Assembly: GCF_002196705.1 (NCBI RefSeq)
Contig: NZ_NADJ01000032.1
Coordinates: 62,001-126,000 of the forward strand
DNA: 64,000 nt
DNA from: Desulfosporosinus sp. FKB
Lineage (GTDB): Bacteria; Bacillota; Desulfitobacteriia; Desulfitobacteriales; Desulfitobacteriaceae
Reading direction: 5' to 3'
The notes below the pieces were generated by a model. That model saw nothing but the letters and a program-made list of their open reading frames with translations. It was not told the DNA's origin and ran no database searches. Each line of letters opens with the position of its first letter. Within the stretch, counting starts at the first letter, position 1. Of this stretch, positions 18,182 through 26,805 are shown piece by piece. The position numbers were made by a program, and so were the translations under genes.

Positions 18182-19330
18182 ATGAGAAAAGGATTAGCAG
18201 TTGTTCTTGCTTTCATGCTTGTACTAGGCAATATTGCCTTTGCTAATGTTCCTTCTGTAATGGGAGCGGAGATTGTAACGGATGCCGCGAGTGCTGTATT
18301 GATGGATGCTGCATCGGGACGAGTTCTCTATGAAAAGGATATGAATAAGGAATTGCCTCCGGCAAGCGTGACTAAACTAATGACCTTGTTAGTGGCTGCA
18401 GAGGCTGTCGAATCTGGAAAGGTTAAACTAACGGATAAAGTTACGGCGAGTGAGAATGCCTGTAAGCTAGGCGGGTCACAAATTTATCTTGAACCTGGAG
18501 AGACCTTTACTTTGGAGCAAATGTTAATTGCCATTGCTGTTGGTTCAGCAAATGATGGTTGTGTCGCTGTGGCAGAACATATTGACGGAACTCATGAAGC
18601 CTTCGTCGAGGAAATGAATCGCAAAGCTCAGGCATTAGGCCTGAAAAACACTCATTTTGCAAATGCCTACGGATTACCTGCTGAAGGACATTATACCAGT
18701 GCCTATGATTTGGCAGTAATTGCAAGAGAAACTCTTAAATATCCTTTGATTCGAAAATTAACAAGTATCAAAGAATATGATTTGCGCGATGGAAAATTTA
18801 AATTATGGAATACGAATAAACTTCTCTGGTGGTATCCGGGAACGGATGGCTTTAAAACCGGTTGGACCAATGAAGCCAAATATTGTCTTGCCTCCACGGT
18901 TGAGAGAGATGGACTGCGCTTAATTTGTGTCGTGATGGGAGTGCCTCAGGTTAGGGGGCATTTTGCGGAATCAATGAAAATCTATAATTATGGTTTCGCC
19001 AAATATCAATTTAAAACCTTTGCTCCAACGGGTCAAAAAGAGGGAGTCGTTAAAGTTGCCAAAGGGAAGGAAAACACAGTAAATGCAGTCACAGAGAAAG
19101 CCTTTGGCGCTACCATTGAAAAAGGAAATGATAAAAATTTCTGGGTCGAAACTAAGCTCAACCCAGAAGTAAGTGCTCCTATTAAAAAAGGACAAAAACT
19201 TGGCGAAATTCACCTCTATCGTAATGACATTTTACAAAGCAGTGTAAATCTGATTGCTGATCATTCTGTGGAAAAAGCTGGCTTAACGGAACAGATAACA
19301 CGCACTCTTAAAGGTGTTATCGGATATTAG
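18182..19330 (+). CDS. dacF: D-alanyl-D-alanine carboxypeptidase (PBP5/DacF family)
   Basis: The 382-residue protein has an N-terminal signal peptide (about 1-29). The penicillin-binding motifs are SxxK with Ser62 in PASVTKLM, SAN in VGSANDG, and KTG in FKTGWTNE. The C-terminal domain is the PBP5 type. In Bacillus dacF is transcribed in the forespore together with spoIIA. Here the two are convergent and the stop codons overlap (19327-19330), so they cannot be co-transcribed. Confidence 0.94.
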   Translation: MRKGLAVVLAFMLVLGNIAFANVPSVMGAEIVTDAASAVLMDAASGRVLYEKDMNKELPPASVTKLMTLLVAAEAVESGKVKLTDKVTASENACKLGGSQIYLEPGETFTLEQMLIAIAVGSANDGCVAVAEHIDGTHEAFVEEMNRKAQALGLKNTHFANAYGLPAEGHYTSAYDLAVIARETLKYPLIRKLTSIKEYDLRDGKFKLWNTNKLLWWYPGTDGFKTGWTNEAKYCLASTVERDGLRLICVVMGVPQVRGHFAESMKIYNYGFAKYQFKTFAPTGQKEGVVKVAKGKENTVNAVTEKAFGATIEKGNDKNFWVETKLNPEVSAPIKKGQKLGEIHLYRNDILQSSVNLIADHSVEKAGLTEQITRTLKGVIGY

Positions 19331-20178
19331 CCGGGGTCTCTTCTGTGCACCTTTTTCGAGGTTGTTTCTGAGTCTGAATCAGGGGCAGAGGTTCGGTCAG
19401 AGTGTTCCTCAATTTTGGATAATTCGCGGATTCGCATGAGGGCCGCTCTCTCAATTCTGGAGATTTGAACTTGTGAGAGGTTAAGGATCGCTGCGATTTG
19501 ACTTTGAGTTTTATCTTCAAAAAATCGCATTAAAAGAACATTTTTTTCACGTTCAGGCAGTTTATCCAAAACCTCATTCAGGGCGATTTTATCAAACCAA
19601 CCAGGGTCTGCCCCTTTTTCTGTTGAAAGTTGATCAAGCACATAGATGGGATCGGAGTCATCTTGATAGAGCGTATCGTAGATGGATGTGGGGCTTTGTA
19701 TAGCCTCCAAAGCCGCAACAATCTCCTCTCGATCAACTCCGATATTGGCGGCAATTTCGCCGATTGTCGCCTCTCGGCCTAATCTGGAAGAAAGTTCATC
19801 ACGCGCACGGTTTACTTTATAGACTAATTCTTTATAAGACCGAGGAACTTTTAAAGGATGATCATCACGAAGGAAACGTCTGATTTCTCCAATAATCATG
19901 GGCACGGCGTAGGTAGAGAATTTGACTCCATAGGAGAAGTCGAATTTATCAATTGCTTTAATTAGACCAATAGTTCCAATTTGAAAAAGGTCTTCAAGTT
20001 CGTAGCCTCTATGGGTAAAACGCTGAACAAGGTTAAATATAAGTTTCAAGTTGCAATTGATTAAACGCTCCCTTGCTTCCGTGTCGCCTTCCTTAGCAGC
20101 ATGGAGATTCTTCATCATCTCTTCATCAGAGAGAAGGGGAAAATGAGGAAGATTCATATCCGTTAGTCGTTGAATCAT
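19327..20178 (-). CDS. sigF: Forespore sigma factor sigma-F
   Basis: The protein has 283 residues. Region 2 is clear (NLKLIFNLVQRF, YELEDLFQIGTIGLIKAIDKFD, FSTYAVPMIIGEIRRFLRDD), as are region 3 and the region 4 HTH (LNLSQVQISRIERAALMRIREL). After region 4 there is a tail of about 30 polar residues (from SKIEEHSDRTS to RRDPG) that ordinary sigma-F proteins lack. The tail is encoded where the gene runs into the end of dacF on the other strand. It follows spoIIAB by 11 bp and is held inactive by SpoIIAB. Confidence 0.96.
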   Translation of the reverse strand: MIQRLTDMNLPHFPLLSDEEMMKNLHAAKEGDTEARERLINCNLKLIFNLVQRFTHRGYELEDLFQIGTIGLIKAIDKFDFSYGVKFSTYAVPMIIGEIRRFLRDDHPLKVPRSYKELVYKVNRARDELSSRLGREATIGEIAANIGVDREEIVAALEAIQSPTSIYDTLYQDDSDPIYVLDQLSTEKGADPGWFDKIALNEVLDKLPEREKNVLLMRFFEDKTQSQIAAILNLSQVQISRIERAALMRIRELSKIEEHSDRTSAPDSDSETTSKKVHRRDPG

Positions 20179-20189
20179 GTCCGGCCCCC

Positions 20190-20627
20190 CTAATGAGAAG
20201 CATTGGAGGATTGTTTCAGCTGCTTCTTCATAGTTACAGTTGTTCCGATATCAATGGTTGAGTCAACCTGCAGGTCATCCATAAATGACTGCATAAAGAC
20301 GAATCCCAGACCCATGCGTTCCGGATCAGTACTAAAGGCAGGCTGCATAGCTTGCTCAACATTCGAAATTCCATATCCTTCATCTTTAACAACAATCTTA
20401 AGGGCATCATCCATTACCTCTAATTCGAGATAGACAACATGATTAGCGTCGTTGCGGTAACCATGGATGATGGCATTGGAAACCGCTTCAGAAACCGCAA
20501 CTTTAAGTTCTTCAATGTCATTAAGAGACAGATCTAATTGGGCTCCGACGGAAGCTATTAGCAACCTCGCAATTCCTACATTTTCAGCGATACTCGAAAA
20601 AGTAAGGGCTAATTGATTTGATTTCAT
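20190..20627 (-). CDS. spoIIAB: Anti-sigma-F factor / serine kinase SpoIIAB
   Basis: The 145-residue GHKL-type kinase has the N box EAVSNAIIHGY, the G1 box VKDEGYGISN and the G2-like segment RMGLGFVFMQSF. SpoIIAB binds sigma-F and phosphorylates SpoIIAA. The ATG directly abuts the spoIIAA stop codon, indicating coupled translation. Confidence 0.97.
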   Translation of the reverse strand: MKSNQLALTFSSIAENVGIARLLIASVGAQLDLSLNDIEELKVAVSEAVSNAIIHGYRNDANHVVYLELEVMDDALKIVVKDEGYGISNVEQAMQPAFSTDPERMGLGFVFMQSFMDDLQVDSTIDIGTTVTMKKQLKQSSNASH

Positions 20628-20978
20628 CTATGCTCTCCTTCCTTCCTCATAGGCATGGGTCTCATCATCATAAAAGTTAATGATTTTCGGTAAGCCTGAC
20701 AGTTCCATGATTTTGTAAACATTCGGAGGTACATTGGTAATTTTTAGTTTTCCGCCTAAGGAGAGTAACTTTTTATATCTGCCTAAAATAACACCTAATC
20801 CGGAACTATCAATAAATTGAACGTTTTGAAGATTGAGAATTACTGTTCGAATCCCCCTTTTCTCAATTTCTATGTCTATAGCTTGCCTTACAAGATCCGA
20901 TGTGTGCATATCCAGTTCTCCGTCTAAACGTAAGAACAGGGTAAGGCGCTCTATCTTTTTTTCAAGGTTCAAGTCCAT
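20628..20978 (-). CDS. spoIIAA: Anti-sigma-F factor antagonist SpoIIAA
   Basis: The 116-residue STAS-domain protein carries the phosphorylatable Ser58 in FIDSSGLGVILGRY, at the same residue number as in Bacillus. It releases sigma-F from SpoIIAB when dephosphorylated by SpoIIE. First gene of the minus-strand spoIIA operon; the ATG is preceded by ttaggggggat. It is divergent from spoVAC with 189 bp between. Confidence 0.97.
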   Translation of the reverse strand: MDLNLEKKIERLTLFLRLDGELDMHTSDLVRQAIDIEIEKRGIRTVILNLQNVQFIDSSGLGVILGRYKKLLSLGGKLKITNVPPNVYKIMELSGLPKIINFYDDETHAYEEGRRA

Positions 20979-21074
20979 CCCCCCTAAAATGTGTTTGAAA
21001 ATAAAGGTAAAGAATGTTTTCGCTCAATAGCCATAATTTTCCTGCGTGCTTTTTATAGTATTCTTGGCAAGCTC

Positions 21075-21115
21075 TGTCGAAATATCTGCATAAAAATGGA
21101 AATAGTAAGTATAAT
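21075..21115. promoter_or_regulatory. Divergent spoIIA/spoVA control region with a 0A box
   Basis: A TGTCGAA 0A box (21075-21081) lies about 97 bp upstream of spoIIAA; spoIIA is a known Spo0A target in Bacillus. On the minus strand an AGGAAAATT with loosely spaced GA-rich sequence may be a sigma-H promoter. On the plus strand TGCATA (21087-21092), 17 bp, TATAAT (21110-21115) could serve spoVA; TGCATA fits a sigma-G -35, but the -10 is closer to sigma-A. Confidence 0.45.
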
Positions 21116-21167
21116 TTACTCTGTTTTCATTAATAATACAAATTAGTCTATAAAGGGAGGGAGCTGA

Positions 21168-21635
21168 ATGCCTAATCAAACGCTGCGCAAACCCGCCATT
21201 TCAATCTCACCTGAAGAATACAAAGCACTAGCGCAAAAATACACTCCTAAACCAACGTTTACTAAAAATATTTTGAGGGCTTTTTTTGTTGGCGGTCTGA
21301 TTTGTGCTTTGGGACAAGTGATTATAAATATTTTTTCCGGTATTGGGTTAACTCCGAAAGAGGCCTCAAATGCTGGCACTGCCGCGATGATTTTCTTAGG
21401 CTCCCTGCTCACGGGGCTTGGAGTTTATGATGAGATTGGAAAATTTGGGGGAGCCGGCTCTATTATTCCTGTCACAGGTTTTGCCAATTCTATTGTTTCA
21501 CCGGCGATGGAATTCAAACGCGAAGGATATGTTCAGGGAGTAGGGGCGAAGTTGTTTACCGTTGCAGGTCCTGTCCTCGTATATGGTATTGCGGCCTCCA
21601 TCATTATTGGCGTCTTAGCTTATTTTTTGCATTAA
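21168..21635 (+). CDS. spoVAC: Stage V sporulation protein AC
   Basis: The 155-residue membrane protein has a polar N-terminus, then about four hydrophobic segments including FFVGGLICALGQVIINIF and the conserved VTGFANSIVSPAMEFK. SpoVAC is part of the dipicolinic acid channel of the spore inner membrane. It heads a spoVAC-D-E-F run; spoVAA and spoVAB are absent here. An agggagggagctga ribosome site precedes the ATG. Confidence 0.95.
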   Translation: MPNQTLRKPAISISPEEYKALAQKYTPKPTFTKNILRAFFVGGLICALGQVIINIFSGIGLTPKEASNAGTAAMIFLGSLLTGLGVYDEIGKFGGAGSIIPVTGFANSIVSPAMEFKREGYVQGVGAKLFTVAGPVLVYGIAASIIIGVLAYFLH

Positions 21636-21700
21636 GACAAGAGAGTAATTGCTTTATGAAGCTTTGGAATCTTGGACATGAATGGGGATGAACACATGAC

Positions 21701-22708
21701 ATGGGTTTAAAAAGAGCGGGTAATCAGACGGTCCTGTTTGACAATCCGCCGGTTATTTTATCATCTTATGCTGTCGTTGGGCCTAAAGAAGGAAAAGGCC
21801 CCCTTGGCAAAACCTTTAACTCTATTTGGCAGGATCAGCTGAACGGTGAAAAAACTTGGGAATTGGCAGAGAGCAAGATGCTTCAAGAAGCCTTGCAAGG
21901 GAGCGTCAAACAAGCAGGGATCGGAAAAGAACAAATTGACTTTATGTTAGCTGGTGACTTACTGAATCAGATTGTTTCTTCGAATTTTGCAGCTCGGCTA
22001 ATGGCCTTACCCTTCATTGGAGTATATGGAGCATGTTCTACCATGGCCTTAAGTTTGGCCTTAGGCAGTATGCTGATTGATGGCGGATTTGCTGAACATG
22101 TGCTGGTGGGAGTTTCAAGTCATCATGACACGGCAGAGCGCCAATTTCGTGCCCCAACGGAACAGGGGACACAAAGGGCTATGAGTGCTCAATGGACTGT
22201 TACTGGAGCAGGAAGTGTTCTCCTGGGCAAAAAGGGAGGCGGACCAAGAATTACTTCAGCAACGATTGGAAGAGTTATTGATTATGGAGAGACCGATGCT
22301 AGCAATATGGGTTCCGCAATGGCTCCGGCAGTCGCCGATACGATTCTTAATCATTTTCATGATTTACAGTGTACAGGGCAGGACTATGATCACATAGCTT
22401 CTGGGGATTTAGGAACTGTTGGTTTAGCTCTGGCCTGTGAGGTTCTTAAACAAAGCGGTGTTGATACGGGGACGGAATTTACAGATTGTGGCGTTAGGAT
22501 TTTCGATTCAACTCAGGATGTTCATGCCGGCGGCAGCGGATGTGCTTGTTCTGCCGTTGTTTTCGCCGGGGATTTGATGCAGAAGTTAAAGGCTAGAGCC
22601 TTAAAACGAGTTTTGCTTATAGGCAGCGGGGCCTTACACAGTCCAACTTCTGCGCTGCAGGGCGAATCGATCCCTGGGATAGGTCATGCCGTTGCTATTG
22701 AAGCATGA
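21701..22708 (+). CDS. spoVAD: Stage V sporulation protein AD
   Basis: The protein has 335 residues with the thiolase-like fold of SpoVAD, which binds dipicolinic acid. The segments GVYGACSTMALSLALG (family Cys position), VGVSSHHDTAERQFR and GSGALHSPTSALQGESIPGIGHAV are typical. It lies between spoVAC and spoVAE as in all spore formers with this set. Confidence 0.96.
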   Translation: MGLKRAGNQTVLFDNPPVILSSYAVVGPKEGKGPLGKTFNSIWQDQLNGEKTWELAESKMLQEALQGSVKQAGIGKEQIDFMLAGDLLNQIVSSNFAARLMALPFIGVYGACSTMALSLALGSMLIDGGFAEHVLVGVSSHHDTAERQFRAPTEQGTQRAMSAQWTVTGAGSVLLGKKGGGPRITSATIGRVIDYGETDASNMGSAMAPAVADTILNHFHDLQCTGQDYDHIASGDLGTVGLALACEVLKQSGVDTGTEFTDCGVRIFDSTQDVHAGGSGCACSAVVFAGDLMQKLKARALKRVLLIGSGALHSPTSALQGESIPGIGHAVAIEA

Positions 22709-22721
22709 AAGGAGTCTTCAG

Positions 22722-23084
22722 ATGTTTCATTTGATATTCCCAGCCTTTATCGTTGGTGGACTGATCTGTGTTATCGGGCAGTTAATGATGGATTTAACGA
22801 AACCATCCTTTACACCTGCTCATGTCTTGGTATCGTTTGTCACAGGGGGAGCTGTCTTGGGAGCTTTAGGTGTATATGAACCTCTGGTTAAGTTTGCCGG
22901 AGCCGGAGCGACGATCCCTTTATCTGGATTTGGTTATAGTTTAGCTAAAGGCTCTATTGAGGCTGTTGAAAAACGGGGTCTAATAGGCGCCTTGTCAGGC
23001 GGCGTCGAGGCAACGGCGGTCGGAATTGCCGCTGCTGTATTTTTTGGCTATTTGATGTCTGTAACCTTTAACCCTAAGGGATAG
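22722..23084 (+). CDS. spoVAE: Stage V sporulation protein AE (AEb type)
   Basis: The 120-residue membrane protein is related to SpoVAC (FIVGGLICVIGQLMMD, GAGATIPLSGFGYSLAKG). The ATG at 22722 follows aaaggagtc, 13 bp after the spoVAD stop; an open frame from 22686 has no ribosome site. Part of the DPA channel. Confidence 0.94.
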   Translation: MFHLIFPAFIVGGLICVIGQLMMDLTKPSFTPAHVLVSFVTGGAVLGALGVYEPLVKFAGAGATIPLSGFGYSLAKGSIEAVEKRGLIGALSGGVEATAVGIAAAVFFGYLMSVTFNPKG

Positions 23085-23131
23085 GTCCTTTTCCTTCGAC
23101 TATAAAAATTTCAAGATAAAGGGAGGTCAGT

Positions 23132-24628
23132 ATGAGCAATAATTCAAGTGAAAAAAACGTTCCTGTAAGTAAAAATTACCAAGAAAATGTTAATTACTTA
23201 AATCAGGAATTAGGAGTCCCGGATAGTTTTGACATTGTAGTTCGGGAGATGTCGATCGGCGGTAAAAAAGTAGCAATTTATTCCGTCAATGGCATGGTTG
23301 ACACTCATGTTGCCAGTTATATTCTTGATGCCTTGATTGACTTAGAACGCTCTGATCTTATCGTCAATGCCCTGGACAAATTGGTGAAAGGCCGAATTGT
23401 CAATTTACAAGTTACAGAAGTTGAAACAATGGACAAGGTATTCTATTTTGTTTTGTCGGGTCCCATGGCAATTTTTGTTGAAGGGCAAGAAAAGGCAATT
23501 ATCGTAGATTTAAGAACTTATCCTGCCCGTCAGCCCCAAGAACCGGATATCGAACGTGTTACCCGAGGATCACGTGATGGATTTGTTGAGACACTGGTGA
23601 TGAACACTGCCTTAATTCGCAGGCGTTTGCGTGACCCAAAACTGCGCATGAAATTGGTGCAGGTTGGAGGAAGATCGAAAACCGATGTCTGTATTGCCTA
23701 TATCGAGGATATAACTAATCCGGAGATGGTTCGAAAAATCCAAGAAGATTTGCAAGCGATTAAAATTGATGGGATTCCTATGGCTGAAAAAAGCGTTGAA
23801 GAATTTATTCTCGGGAGCAAATTTTGGAATCCTTATCCCCGGGTCAGGTATACAGAACGTCCGGATGTGGCAGCTATTCATTTACTGGAAGGGCACGTTG
23901 TTATTCTTGTCGATACGTCTCCATCGGTTATTACGGCGCCAGCAACCTTTTGGAGTCATCTCCAGCATGCAGAAGAATATCGGCAGGAACCCATTGTTGG
24001 CGCTTATCTGCGCTGGATACGGTTCGCCGGGGTATTCGCCGCCTTATTTCTCCTTCCGCTTTGGCTGGGAGCAGCTCTAAACCCTCAATTACTACCGAAA
24101 GGACTTCAGTTTATCGGAGTTTCCAAGCCAGCAAAAATTGGTCTTTTTCCCCAAGTGGTATTTGCCGAATTTGGCGTAGATCTTTTACGAATGGCCGCCG
24201 TTCACACTCCGGCCCCCTTAGCGACAGCCTTAGGCTTGATTGCTGCCTTTATGCTCGGAGATATCGCTGTTAAAGTGGGGATGTTTTCTCCGGAGGTAAT
24301 TCTCTACGTTGCCGTAGCGACAGTGGCCACTTTTGCAACTCCGAGTTTCGAGCTGGGTTTAGCCAATCGGTTGGCGCGTTTATTCATTATCGTTCTGACA
24401 GGCCTCTTTAATTTTTGGGGATTTTTGGCCGGAACGTTACTCGTAATCTTTCTACTCTGGAGAACCAGATCCTTCGGTGTTCCATATCTCTGGCCCCTGC
24501 TGCCCTTAAATTTCAAAGCCATGGGCACCGTTTTGGTTCGGTCGCCGGTTCCCATTAAGAACACACGCCCAAGTATTTTAAAACCTCAGGATCCAATCAG
24601 GCAGCCAGAGGGTAAAACAAAAAAATGA
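23132..24628 (+). CDS. spoVAF: Spore germination protein SpoVAF (GerA A-subunit family)
   Basis: The 498-residue protein has a soluble N-terminal half (about 1-280) with GerA-type motifs such as SRDGFVETLVMNTALIRRR, then about five membrane segments, and a polar tail. The family participates in germination and interacts with the SpoVA channel and FigP/SpoVAF-type complexes. An aagggaggtcagt ribosome site precedes the ATG. Last gene of the spoVA run. Confidence 0.93.
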   Translation: MSNNSSEKNVPVSKNYQENVNYLNQELGVPDSFDIVVREMSIGGKKVAIYSVNGMVDTHVASYILDALIDLERSDLIVNALDKLVKGRIVNLQVTEVETMDKVFYFVLSGPMAIFVEGQEKAIIVDLRTYPARQPQEPDIERVTRGSRDGFVETLVMNTALIRRRLRDPKLRMKLVQVGGRSKTDVCIAYIEDITNPEMVRKIQEDLQAIKIDGIPMAEKSVEEFILGSKFWNPYPRVRYTERPDVAAIHLLEGHVVILVDTSPSVITAPATFWSHLQHAEEYRQEPIVGAYLRWIRFAGVFAALFLLPLWLGAALNPQLLPKGLQFIGVSKPAKIGLFPQVVFAEFGVDLLRMAAVHTPAPLATALGLIAAFMLGDIAVKVGMFSPEVILYVAVATVATFATPSFELGLANRLARLFIIVLTGLFNFWGFLAGTLLVIFLLWRTRSFGVPYLWPLLPLNFKAMGTVLVRSPVPIKNTRPSILKPQDPIRQPEGKTKK

Positions 24629-24650
24629 TTAAAGAAAGGATGCCAAGAGA

Positions 24651-25712
24651 GTGAAAATAGGGTTTCCGCGTGCTCTTTTTTATTATGATTATTTCCCTTT
24701 TTGGGCTGGCTTCTTTTATCATCTTGGCATAGAGGTGGAAACATCCCCTCCGACGCAGCGTCAGATTATGGAGGACGGCCTTAAGAAAACCAGCGATGAA
24801 ACGTGTTTGCCGCTAAAGCTACTAGCTGGGCATATTCAGGCCCTAAAGGATGTTGACGCCATTTTTCTGCCTCGAATGGTAAGTATGGAAGAAAATACTT
24901 ATAACTGTCCCAAGTTTCTTGGAATTCCTGAAAGTCTTCTTTCTGCAGTTCCCCCCGAGATTCCTGTTCTAAGTGCAGTGATCAATTGGCGAAAGGGTCA
25001 GCGTCAAGTTCTTAAAGATCTGCGGATTTTGGGAATGCAGCTTGGCAAAAGCGGGGCAGAGATTCATAGAGCGTTTCTGGAGGGGCACGAATGGCAGCAG
25101 CATTACCAGGACTCTCGAGGGGGAGAATGGGATTTTGAAGAAAAAATGAGGGAAATAGAGTATGTTACGAGACAGACAACAAAAACAAGACCCCAAAATT
25201 TCTCGGTGCAGCTCAGCGAGAACCATCAGAATTGCCAAAAGGACTTAAAAATCACCTTAATTGGCCATTCCTATCTTGTCCAGGAATGCTATGCCAATCT
25301 AAATCTTCTCCAACGCCTGAGAGAACATGCGGAGGTGAATCTCATCCAACATGTTGAACGGGAAGACGTTGAAGCGCATCTTTCGGGATTACGCAAGAAA
25401 CTTTTTTGGAGCCATGCTAAACAAATTTATGGTGCCGGGAATAAATTCGTCGAAGATCCAACAGTTGACGGGATCATTTATTTAACTTGCTTCGGCTGTG
25501 GTACCGATTCAATGGTGCAAGAATTATTGGCTCAAAGAGTTAGGAAGCACCATAAGCCTTATATGGTGATAACCCTCGACGAACATACCGGCGAAGCGGG
25601 ATTAGTAACTCGCCTGGAAGCCTTTCTGGATATGGTTGAAAGGAGGAAGGTTCGTGAAGGTTACGTTTCCGCATATGGGGAATGCTTGGATAGTCATTCA
25701 AACACTCTTTGA
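24651..25712 (+). CDS. Acyl-CoA dehydratase activase-related protein (DUF2229 type), first part
   Basis: This 353-residue protein starts with KIGFPRALFYYDYFPFW and contains TSDETCLPLKLLAGH, LPRMVSMEENTYNCPKF, CFGCGTDSMVQELL and VITLDEHTGEAGLVTRLEAF. These are hallmarks of the DUF2229/HgdB-like proteins that accompany BadF-type activases. Conserved Cys residues suggest an Fe-S cluster. The GTG start follows aaagaaagga. The next two genes overlap in sequence, so the three products probably form one complex. Substrate is unknown. Confidence 0.8.
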   Translation: MKIGFPRALFYYDYFPFWAGFFYHLGIEVETSPPTQRQIMEDGLKKTSDETCLPLKLLAGHIQALKDVDAIFLPRMVSMEENTYNCPKFLGIPESLLSAVPPEIPVLSAVINWRKGQRQVLKDLRILGMQLGKSGAEIHRAFLEGHEWQQHYQDSRGGEWDFEEKMREIEYVTRQTTKTRPQNFSVQLSENHQNCQKDLKITLIGHSYLVQECYANLNLLQRLREHAEVNLIQHVEREDVEAHLSGLRKKLFWSHAKQIYGAGNKFVEDPTVDGIIYLTCFGCGTDSMVQELLAQRVRKHHKPYMVITLDEHTGEAGLVTRLEAFLDMVERRKVREGYVSAYGECLDSHSNTL

Positions 25713-26805
25713 ATCTTTAAATATTGAGGTCGTTGTACCTCCTATGAACAGCAAACAAACATTAACCTTAGGCGCAAAGTTAGCCCCCGAAGCTGCCTGT
25801 TTGCCTTTGAAATTAAATCTAGGCAATTATATTGAAGCAGTTCGAGATGGTGCTGATACAATTGTTATTACCGGGGGAATTGGCCCCTGCCGCTTTGGCT
25901 ATTATGGAGAGATTGAACGGCAAATCCTCAGAGAAGCAGGGTATCATTTTGATGTCGTGACCTTAGAGCCGCCGGATGGCAGTCTAAGGGGACTGGCGCA
26001 GCGAATTCGGTATTTAGCCGGGGAGAAAAATTCTTGGGCTTCAATTCTCAAAGCTCTGCGCTTTGCTTACCTTAAATGTGTTGCTCTGGATCAAGTTGAA
26101 GATATGATCCATGCCGCTAGACCAAGGCTGGCCGATTCTCAAGAAACGGAAAGGCTTTATGCTGAAGGTAAAAAACGCTTGGCTCAGGCTATGACCGTCA
26201 AAGGGATCCAAGATTCGGTTCGCTCGATACGCCAAAGCTTGCACGATCACCAAATGGCTGGTGATAAGAATGCCGATAAGTTTCAGAAGCCTTTGCGTAT
26301 TGGAATTATCGGTGAAATATACACGATTTTAGATCCCTTTACTTCCGTGGGGATAGAGGAAGAATTAGGACGTCTGGGAGTAGAAGTAGATCGGTCAATT
26401 TATCTTTCGGGGTGGGTAGGAAATCATATTTTTCAAGGACTTGCTCCTGGTTACCGTTCAATTCGTTCCTATCCAAGTCATGCCAAACCTTTTTTGTCTC
26501 ATTTTGTTGGAGGGCATGGTCAAGAGACTGTTGGAGCTGCAGTTAAATTCGCGAGGGAAGGTTTTGACGGGATTATTCAGCTTTTCCCCCTTTCTTGTAT
26601 GCCTGAGATAGTGGCAGCCAGCGTATTGCCAAGAGTCCAAGAAACCTATCAAGTTCCCATTATGACGCTTATCGTTGACGAGCATACTGGGCACGCTGGA
26701 ATACAAACACGTTTGGAGGCCTTTGTGGATTTATTGGAAAGACCCAGCCTCAAAGACATTTCAGAAACTTCTAGAGAGGGTGTGTCGGTAGTTGGGGAAC
26801 GATAA
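25654..26805 (+). CDS. Acyl-CoA dehydratase activase-related protein, second part
   Basis: The 383-residue protein shares the fold of its upstream neighbour: VTFPHMGNAWIVIQ, GAKLAPEAACLPLKLNLGNY, TGGIGPCRFGYYGEIE, FPLSCMPEIVAASVLP and LIVDEHTGHAGIQTRLEAFVD. The GTG at 25654 has aaaggaggaagg directly upstream and overlaps the end of the previous gene by 59 bp. In many anaerobes these domains are fused to the ATPase as one very large protein; here they are separate. Confidence 0.8.
   Translation: MKVTFPHMGNAWIVIQTLFESLNIEVVVPPMNSKQTLTLGAKLAPEAACLPLKLNLGNYIEAVRDGADTIVITGGIGPCRFGYYGEIERQILREAGYHFDVVTLEPPDGSLRGLAQRIRYLAGEKNSWASILKALRFAYLKCVALDQVEDMIHAARPRLADSQETERLYAEGKKRLAQAMTVKGIQDSVRSIRQSLHDHQMAGDKNADKFQKPLRIGIIGEIYTILDPFTSVGIEEELGRLGVEVDRSIYLSGWVGNHIFQGLAPGYRSIRSYPSHAKPFLSHFVGGHGQETVGAAVKFAREGFDGIIQLFPLSCMPEIVAASVLPRVQETYQVPIMTLIVDEHTGHAGIQTRLEAFVDLLERPSLKDISETSREGVSVVGER

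Noticed and set aside
23824-24273. Second plus-strand frame of 149 codons inside spoVAF
   Set aside because: Overlaps spoVAF in another frame, with low-complexity Ser/Arg translation and no ribosome site.
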